Notes under the pieces: generated by a model | What the model saw: only the letters and a program-made list of their open reading frames with translations | What the model was told of the DNA's origin: nothing | The model's database searches: none | NCBI RefSeq assembly: GCF_033807715.1 | Contig: NC_084590.1 | Span: forward strand, 7,604,827-7,668,826 | Length of the DNA: 64,000 nucleotides | Reading direction: 5' to 3' | DNA from: Cololabis saira | Taxonomy: Eukaryota; Chordata; Actinopteri; Beloniformes; Belonidae | Program-made: the position numbers and the translations under genes | In this document: piece after piece, positions 56,816 to 64,000 of the stretch | Layout: every line of letters begins with the position of its first letter | How positions within the stretch are numbered: the stretch's first letter is position 1

Positions 56816-57343
56816 TGACATGTTAACCTGGAGGTCAGTGGAGGTGAACTCACTGTTGAAGGAGCCGCTAGTGGTGGTTTATTGAAGTACTTCTTCTTCT
56901 TCATATGTAGATCCTTGGTTCTAGAGGGCTGAGTTGGGATTAGGTCCCCCAGGTCCCGCAGGACCCAACGCAAATCTGGTGGGAGCGGGCGGTTTGAACT
57001 TTGCTGCAGGCGGCTAAAAAAAACACTGCGGGATCGGGATGTAGCCTAAGATGGAAATCAATTAGGTGGAAAAGAACCTCAAACAAGGTCTTTACAAGAC
57101 AAAGCAAGGCCAGTCAGATATTTGGAGATACTTTGTTTAGTGTCTGTGGAGCATCTTTGAAGAGACGCAGGGATTGGAACCTCAGTCGGTCAGAAACATT
57201 CTCTTCCTCCACAGCAATGTAATGGCCAAGTAATTCATTTGTTAAATTAATTTGATTCATTCGTTAACTTTGTTTATTTTATGTTATTTATTAGTGTTAT
57301 TTGAGCCACTCACAGCTACTCTCGTTGCTATAACCTCAATCAC
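56816..57343. other. Unassigned stretch
   Basis: No gene or element recognised. Confidence 0.4.
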
Positions 57344-57351
57344 ATAATTGA

Positions 57352-58375
57352 AATGACAACAGCTCCCTGATGCCTCTGCTAGAGTGCCTAAAGGACATTA
57401 AGGCCTTGATGGCATTAAACTTTTTAAATTTAAATGAAGGTAAAACTGAGGTCATGGTGTTTGGACCCAATCGGGCCTGTAATGGCCCTCCTATTGATCT
57501 GGGTTCCCTACAAATTTACCTGAAAACTACAGTCACCAACCTCGGCGTCAAAATGGACAGTGATCTCAAACTGGACAAGCAAATTAATTCTGTAGTAAAA
57601 TCCAGTTTTTATCATCTGAGGCTTTTATCTAAAATTAAATCTGTTTTATCTTTTAATGATTTTGAACGAGTGATTCATGCTTTTATCTCAACCCGTTTGG
57701 ACTGCTGTAATGCCCTCTATACTGGCGTCAACCAGACCTCCCTTGCACGCTTACAGTTAGTCCAAAACGCGGCTGCTCGTCTTTTAACAGGAACCCGCAA
57801 GCATGACCACATCACCCCCGTTCTGGCCTCCCTTCACTGGCTCCCTGTCTCTTTTAGAATTAATTTTAAAATACTATTGTTTGTTTTTAAGTCACTAAAT
57901 GGGTTGGCACCAAAATACATCTCAGACCTCCTACATGTTTAACTCCCTCCAGGTCTTTGAGGTTTCTGCTCAGTCACGTCTTGTCGTTCTCAAAACCAGG
58001 CAAAAAACCAGGGGCGACCTTGCTTTTTCAGCAGTAGCCCCTAAACTTTGGAACGAGCTTCCTCCCCACATCAAAATGGCCCCCACACTAGAAAGTTTTA
58101 AATCTCGTCTTAAAACGTATTTTTATTCTTTGGTTTTTAATCCAGCATGAGAGTTGTGTGGTCTCTGTCTTGTCTCTATGATTCTGAATCACTGGTCGTT
58201 GTCTGTCTGGTGTGTTTTTATTTCATGCTTTTATGTGCTCTTATCTATTTCACTCTGTTTTTAGTTTTTACTATTTTATTATGTCTTGCTTTACTCATTG
58301 TGCAGCACTTTGGTAACCTTGTTGTTTTTTAAAATGTGCTATATAAATAAAGTGGATTGGATTGGATTGGATTGG
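57352..58375 (+). mobile_element. LINE 3' end (L2-like), 5' truncated
   Basis: From 57370 the plus strand reads FLNLNEGKTEVMVFGPNRAC, TTVTNLGVKMDSDLKLDKQI, STRLDCCNALYTGVNQTSLA, LQLVQNAAARLLTGTRKHDH and ITPVLASLHWLPVSFRINFK, and then shifts frame near 57940. It continues LAFSAVAPKLWNELPPHIKM to a stop at about 58148. The tail is ATATAAATAAAGTGGATTGG with repeated GGATT. ATAATTGA at 57344-57351 and 58376-58383 is a plausible target duplication. One frameshift and loss of the RT core make it inactive. Confidence 0.9.
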
Positions 58376-58383
58376 ATAATTGA

Positions 58384-58980
58384 TAACTTTCGGTCAGGTG
58401 GCCTATTAACTGTCAATTATTCATAAAGCTCCACAATTATCATGTTAACATTAAATTACATAGATTTGTCCAGAACATTTGTCTTGCAGGACGAGAGAAG
58501 ACACAAAATCAATGCATCTCTATTATTGTGCGGCATGAACTCTCAGAGTTTTGCGGATGCGGGCTGAAGAAAACAGTCCCGCGCAGGGCTCTACTTGGTT
58601 CTGACCCAGTTAGCGTCACTTATCTTTGGTGTTATGATGGCGTTGCTCTGTCTTCACAACCACTGCTGCTCAAAACACTTTTACAAAAACGTACTGATCA
58701 CCCTCAAGGTCACCGGAGGAGGCGTGACGGCCCAGCGGAGGGGAGTCTGCAGGAGACCCAGGCTGCGGGGGGACGGGGGGACGGGGGGACGGGGGGACCG
58801 GGGGACAGGGACCCTCTGTGCTGACCTGATTATCTTCTCAGCAGAATGAGCTCCCATCACAAAGGCTTTATTATCAGTGGCTGCAAACTCGCTCAGTTGC
58901 AGGCATTTTCCCTGCCAGGCGTCCAGAAATGTGTCCCGGCTGGCTCTGGTGGAGGTTCAAACAGCAGCAGACCCTGTAGT
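58384..58980. other. Unassigned stretch with a short GGGGGAC array
   Basis: GGGGGAC heptamers repeat at about 58769-58808. No gene was recognised. Confidence 0.45.
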
Positions 58981-59741
58981 CAGTACTGGAGCTGAGGGGG
59001 GGTGAGGGGGGATGAGATCTCCCCTGAAATAAAAACGGTCCAAATCATCCCCCCTGTAAACCTGCCATCCCCCCTTTCCATCCCTTATGTCATTTCATCA
59101 ATGAATGTTGTTTTACTGCTATTTCAACATTTAGAGTCATCACCACAAAAATAACTCCAGAAAAATAACTTATTTGACAATTTTCACCTGTTTCAAGTAA
59201 ATTTTCACTTGAAATAAGTAGGAAAATCTGCCAGTGGAACAAGATTTATCTTCTCATTACAAGCAAAAAAATCTTGTTCCACTGGCAGATTTTTCTACTT
59301 ATTTCAAGTGAAAATCTACTTGAAACAGGATAAAATTGTTGTTTTTTCCAGTAATGAGTCTTCTTTTAAGTGTAATGAGATTTTTTTACTAAAATGAGAC
59401 ATTTTAACTAGAAATAAGACAAATATTCTTGTTAAGATTGTGAGTTTTTGCAGTGATCCATTTTACTTATCCTGTGAAGGACAGAGTTATATTGATAAGT
59501 TCAGAAAAGTGTTTTTAATTGTTGTGTTTTGATGTATTTGATGTAAGCCCAGTGGATATTTAAAGCTTACAGAAGGCTGCATTTAACTGCTGCTATGTCA
59601 TTCCTGCAGTATTTCTGCAGGTGTTTTGGTCACTGCTATTATTTGTAATATATTATATTATTTGTAATCAGCACAAATTATCTGTCCCCATATGATCAAA
59701 TCCACCATCCCCCCTGGTTTTTTTTTACAACTGGAGTCCTG
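58981..59741 (+). mobile_element. Composite hAT-type MITE (family A), copy 3
   Basis: The ends are CAGTACTGGAGCTGAGG and ACAACTGGAGTCCTG. The flanks CCTGTAGT and CCTGTGTG match only at the first five positions, so the duplication has decayed. It aligns with 44717-45478 throughout, including the truncated inner palindrome. Confidence 0.9.
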
Positions 59742-60093
59742 CCTGTGTGGGTCTCTGTCTCTGCTCAGCCATAAAGCAGCCAGTGTTCAGGGAGGGTGGG
59801 GGGAACCGGCAGCCTCCGCTCCGCTTCCAGCCTCGGACAAACAAGCGATTACACGTTCAGGATCGCTGCAGGAAGACTTCAGCGGTGTTAGCGCTAACTG
59901 TAACGTATCCTTCTGGACAGACGGAGACACGTGTCCCTGAAGAAGTGAGTCCACACCAGACCAGTCCGTCCTCACTGAGTCAAATTAAGGCTGCAAGGCT
60001 GACAGTACAACAAAAACCCGGCAGTTGGGAATTCACTCAGAACAACTTATCTAAACTGGTCATTTACTGCAGTCTGTGTTAAAGCCACGCTAT
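59742..60093. other. Unassigned stretch
   Basis: No gene or element recognised. Confidence 0.4.
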
Positions 60094-60101
60094 GTAGCAA
60101 C

Positions 60102-60989
60102 TAGGGATGCCCCGATACCATTTTTTTCACACCGAGTACGAGTATTTCAATTTGTGTACTTGCCGATACAGAGTATCGATACGATACTTCTACCACAAAA
60201 ATAACTAGGATAAAAATGCAATGAAAAATGCGATGAATTGGAAGAAAGGTTTTATTTGCAACAGATAAATTCAATAGAAATAAATAAAATGAGTAGAATA
60301 ACTTTTAAACAAAAAATAATCTTTCTGTGTAAATAAAAAGTCTCCACACTGGCACTGTCTCCACATTTAAGAAAATATCAAACATATAATATCAATGAAA
60401 CATCATATCGCGGCTCGAGTGCGTCGAGAAGAGAAATCCTTCGTCATCTCCAACTGACAGTGGCTGCTCATCCAGCGCTTTATAACGGCTTCGAGCCTCC
60501 GATATTTTAAAGGTTGTCTCTTGCCATTGTCTGTCTCTTTTGCAGAACCTGAGCTAATGTTGCTGTTGTGTTCTTGCAGTAACATTAGTAAACTCTGTAT
60601 ACTCAGCTTTATGATGCGTCTTGAGATGTTTTATCAAGTTGCTGGTATTAAACGACATATTCTCCTTTCCTCCTCTTGACACCTTAGCAGCAGTAGCTTC
60701 AGTCTGTCTTGCTTCTGTCGCCGTCCTTTATTTTGAAATATGTCCACACTGCTGATGTCCCGCTGCATTAATTGTTGCTATCTTGCCTGAAACGATGCTG
60801 CCAGTCTCACTCATGTATCACTCTCTTCTCATCACCACGCTGACTGCAGCTCAACATCTCCCCCTAGAGTCACTAACCAGTAACTACAACAACAGTCAAG
60901 TGGTATCGGTGCGTGGTATCGGAGAATTTTTGCGAGTATATGAGAGCAGTATCGGCCCCGATACCAGTATCGGTATCAGGGCATCCCTA
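60102..60989 (-). mobile_element. hAT-type element with a BED-finger-like coding relic
   Basis: The ends are TAGGGATGCCCCGATACC and GGTATCAGGGCATCCCTA, an inverted repeat, with a perfect 8-bp duplication GTAGCAAC at 60094-60101 and 60990-60997. Subterminal GTATCG repeats are typical of this class. The minus strand keeps a transposase-like segment (see 60410-60700). Confidence 0.93.
60410..60700 (-). pseudogene. hAT transposase N-terminal relic (BED-finger-like)
   Basis: The minus strand reads KENMSFNTSNLIKHLKTHHK and AEYTEFTNVTARTQQQH to a stop, then in another frame WQETTFKISEARSRYKALDE. The pattern SNL..HL..HH..EY is the second half of a BED zinc finger as found at the start of hAT transposases. 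The cysteines of the first half are not readable and the catalytic core is absent. Confidence 0.65.
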
Positions 60990-60997
60990 GTAGCAAC

Positions 60998-62559
60998 GCA
61001 CTTTCTGGTCCCCAAAAAGTGTGATTGTGTCGGGTCCTGCCATGACACAGGCGAGTGCACCTCTAGTGGGACAAAGTGGTATTACAAGACACGCTGGACC
61101 GTCCTCATTCATTAACACGTGTTATCTGTGGCTCTGCTCACCCCCATGTGGTCACAGGAGGTACTGTTACATGAGGCTGCTTTAAAGAAAGACGTGTAAG
61201 ACGGTTTGCATTACTGGGACATCTTTTTGGTCAAAATGCCAGCTGAGCTGAGAGCACTAAAGCTCCCTCTGCAGCCATCTCTCTACCTCTCTGTTCAGAG
61301 CAGCTGGCTTCAGGGGCCGGGCTCAAAAAGGTCATTTAAAAACAACAAACTATCTTTATTTCTACTTTACAGTTGGACACTTCAACCACAGATGTTCCGA
61401 TTCTGACTGGTGACCGACACTGATCCATGTTATTCTAACCCCCACTTTCTTTTAAGTAAGTTAAAGAAGATAAGTTAAGAGTTAAATAATTATTAATGAA
61501 TTATTAATGACTGATGACAACATCCAGGGGTCCATGAATGTTACCTTTGCACTTGTTAGGCATTCCTTCAGTTTTGCCAAAGATGAGGAAATGCTTCCAG
61601 AAATCATAAATGTGACGTGCACATGCTGACGAGGAACAGCTAAAGCTGAGTCGACATGTCAGGAAGCTGTCCGCGCTGACGAGTGCCGTGGGAACATTCG
61701 AGCCTGAAATCAACACCGAGCTGAGAGAAGCTGGAGCAGCCAGCCGGGCCTGGAGATCGGCCCTACAGAGTTCAGACCGGGCTGTTGTGTCTACGCTGCC
61801 GATTAAACCAAGGACACGCTCACACGGGAAGAAGCCAGCGGGCGTCTCCTCACTGATGTGAAATGTTAGTGACAGAGACAGTGGTTTAGGACATCTGTCC
61901 TCATGACTCTCCTTCTAGACTATCTCAGTTCAAAACCAGTCTTCAGGAAGTACGCCCTCTGTTACACACAGTTCCTTATTTATTTCTGTCTCTGATACTA
62001 CCACAGCTGGAAAATGTGACCAGATGTGACTCTCTGCCAAGTAAACGTCACAACCTCTTATGTAAGGAATTCCTGTTAAAAGCCAGAGTGTTATTAGTCA
62101 ATGCTGCAACCACATCCTGATCTAAGATAGTTTCACACTTCAGAAACCATTTGTTACTGTAGAAACTCAGAGATTCTCCAGGAGCAGACGCTGCTGCCTC
62201 TGGGGCCAAATTGTACTATAAAGTTTTGGTCTACACTCAAAAAGTTAGTACTCCTGTTTAGTCCTATGTTTGATGGCATAAAAACAGTAAAATAAAATGC
62301 TTTTTTTTTCCCACTATTCCCTTATTTATTTTAGAAAAGGGCAATACTAAGTACCCTCTACCTCTTCCGTAATATTGAAGATGGTATGATGCAGTCAGAT
62401 GCTTCTAATCATCATGAGTGATGAACTGATCAACAGCAGGTGTGCAGACTTCTACAAAAGCAGGTGATTCTGCGTCTGAGGAAAATAACTGAACAAAATC
62501 TTCTTGGACGTCACCCGAATGTTTGTAAGGAGTGCAACTAAAGTCTGGAGTACTAACCC
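60998..62559. other. Unassigned stretch, 1.6 kb
   Basis: No gene or element recognised on either strand. Open frames are short and without known motifs. Confidence 0.4.
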
Positions 62560-63508
62560 AGAGACTAACCTAGACACTTAACCAGAGACAACCCCAGAGA
62601 CTAACCTAGACACTACACCAGAGATTAAACCAGAGACAAACCTGGCCACTATACCAGAGACTAACCTAGACAATAATGCAGAGACTAACCTAGAGACTAA
62701 GCCAGAGACAAACCTAAAGACAAACCTGGACACTAAACCAGGACAAACCTAAAGACAAACCTGGACACTAAACCAGAGACTAACCTATAGACTGAACAAG
62801 AGACAAACCTAGATATTAACCTAGACACTAAACAAAGGATGAACCCAGAGACAAACCTAGACACTAAACCAGAGACAAACCTAAAGACAAACCTGGCCAC
62901 TATACCAGAGACTAACCCAGACAATAACCCAGAGACTAACCCAGAGACAAACCTAGATATTAACCTGGACACTAAACCAGAGACTAACCCAGAGACAAAC
63001 CTAGACAATAAACCAGAAACGAACCTAGAGACAAACCTAGACAACAATCCAGAGACAAACCTAAAGACAAACCTGGCCACTAAACCAGAGACTAACCCAG
63101 ACAATAACGCAGAGACAAACCTAGATATTAACCTAGACTAAACCAGGGACGAACCTAGAGACAAACCTGGACACTAAACCAAAGACTACACCAGAGACGA
63201 CCCCAGAGACAACCAAGAGATTAACCAAGAAACTACTTGAGAGACTAAACCAGAGACTAACATAGAGACTAACCAAGACACTGACCTAGACAATAAACCA
63301 GAGACGAACCTAGAGAGAAACCTAGACAACAATCCAGAGACAAACCTAGGGACTAAACCAGAGACAAACCCAGAAACAACCCAGACACTAACCCAGAGAC
63401 TAACTCAGAGACTAATCTAGATACTGACCTAGAGACAAACCTGGACATTAACGCAGAGACTAACCTATAGACTGAACAGAGACAAACCTGGACACTTAAC
63501 CAGAGACT
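62560..63508. repeat. Degenerate AACC(C/T)AGAGACTAACC minisatellite, 0.95 kb
   Basis: Short modules such as CCAGAGACTAA, CCTAGACACTAAA, CCTAGAGACAAA and CCTGGACACTAAA repeat with much variation in order and length. Both strands give long open frames rich in Asn/Thr/Glu or Phe/Val/Ser; these are artefacts. Confidence 0.93.
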
Positions 63509-63510
63509 AA

Positions 63511-64000
63511 AGCCTGAGTTATGGTTCTGCGTAAAAAAAACGCTGTGCCTACCCCGTAGGGTACGCGTCGACGCGCAACCCACGCCGTTACTGACGCCGT
63601 TACTGACGCCGTCACTGACGCCGTCACTGATGTGCACCTCCCAAAAATTGTAACTACGCATCGAGGCGACGCAGACCAAACGCAGACGAGAGGGCTGTGA
63701 TTGGTTCTCTTGGTAGCAACGCATTTCCGATTTCCGGTTTGAAACAGTCGTGAACTTTCAAGCGCTCTTTTCTTCGTGTATGTGTGATTTTTTTTGTTTT
63801 GGTTTTTTGCACAATAGTTGTCCTTATCTCTTTCATTCACTGTGACCGGAAAAGTCGGATAAACCATTCAGGAAAAGATCGCAAACTAGCGGTCGCGGGA
63901 GGTACTGCACCGCGGAGAAATGGAGTGACGGAGAAGTCTGAAGGTTCACGACGGCGTCATGGTGACGGCGTAGGCACGGCGTTGATTTGACGCAGAACCA
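63511..64000. mobile_element. Longer TGATTTATGGTTC-family element, cut by the window end
   Basis: The left end is AGCCTGAGTTATGGTTCTGC with GTAGGGTACGCGTCGACGCG nearby. The right end, GACGCAGAACCA, stops at the window edge. Subterminal GGCGTAGGCACGGCG matches the GC-rich part of the short copies. The 400-bp interior has repeated ACTGACGCCGT units and no recognised ORF. Confidence 0.75.

Noticed and set aside
62733..63141. Phe/Val/Ser- or Asn/Thr-rich proteins on the two strands
   Set aside because: Both are translations of one degenerate minisatellite.

Overview
The window looks like repeat-rich nuclear DNA from a ray-finned (teleost) fish. It contains vertebrate coding exons with GT-AG introns, an interstitial TTAGGG array, long CA/GA/TTTC microsatellites, and many short DNA transposons, LINEs and SINEs of types common in teleost genomes. 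I see no bacterial genes, CRISPR array, operon or rRNA. No species can be named from the sequence alone.

The only host gene I can support is the 5' end of phldb1 (pleckstrin homology-like domain family B member 1, LL5-alpha) on the minus strand. Four coding exons were placed by protein similarity and splice sites: coding exon 1 at 30136-30237 (start codon at 30195), exon 2 at 23175-23298, exon 3 at 21848-22018 and exon 4 at 3291-3401. Joined in order they stay in frame (phases 0, 1, 1, 1). They encode residues 1-155: the N-terminus and essentially the whole FHA domain. The rest of the protein must lie left of position 1. Intron 1 is about 6.8 kb, intron 2 about 1.2 kb and intron 3 about 18.4 kb. 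Sequence right of 30237 is upstream of the coding start. A possible non-coding first exon is suggested near 50.8-50.96 kb, weakly.

Nearly everything else is repetitive. Left part (1-21.8 kb, mostly intron 3): a 259-bp direct repeat split by a TA-flanked MITE, minisatellites with 40-bp and 17-bp units plus a CCATCAGACCT array, several hAT-type elements with perfect or near-perfect 8-bp target duplications, a LINE 3' end with a SINE inserted in it, and a 1-kb palindromic element. Middle (22-38 kb): decayed LINE fragments, a complete 2.7-kb non-autonomous LTR retrotransposon carrying a 602-codon proline-rich ORF, a Tc1-like transposase relic, a 1-kb minisatellite with 20-bp units, and a Tigger/pogo-like MITE inside an older inverted-repeat element. 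Right part (38-64 kb): two composite MITE families, a short interstitial telomere array, a 580-bp CA-rich microsatellite, three LINE fragments including a 5'-truncated copy with a long open RT frame, further minisatellites, and a hAT derivative that keeps a BED-finger-like coding piece.

Most long open frames here are minisatellites or microsatellites that lack stop codons, not genes. The best candidate for something little described is the proline-rich ORF of the LTR element at 26850-29568. The cleanest evolutionary signals are the nested insertions with target-site duplications and the two composite MITE families. Target duplications and unit sizes were read by eye; no alignments or database searches were run.
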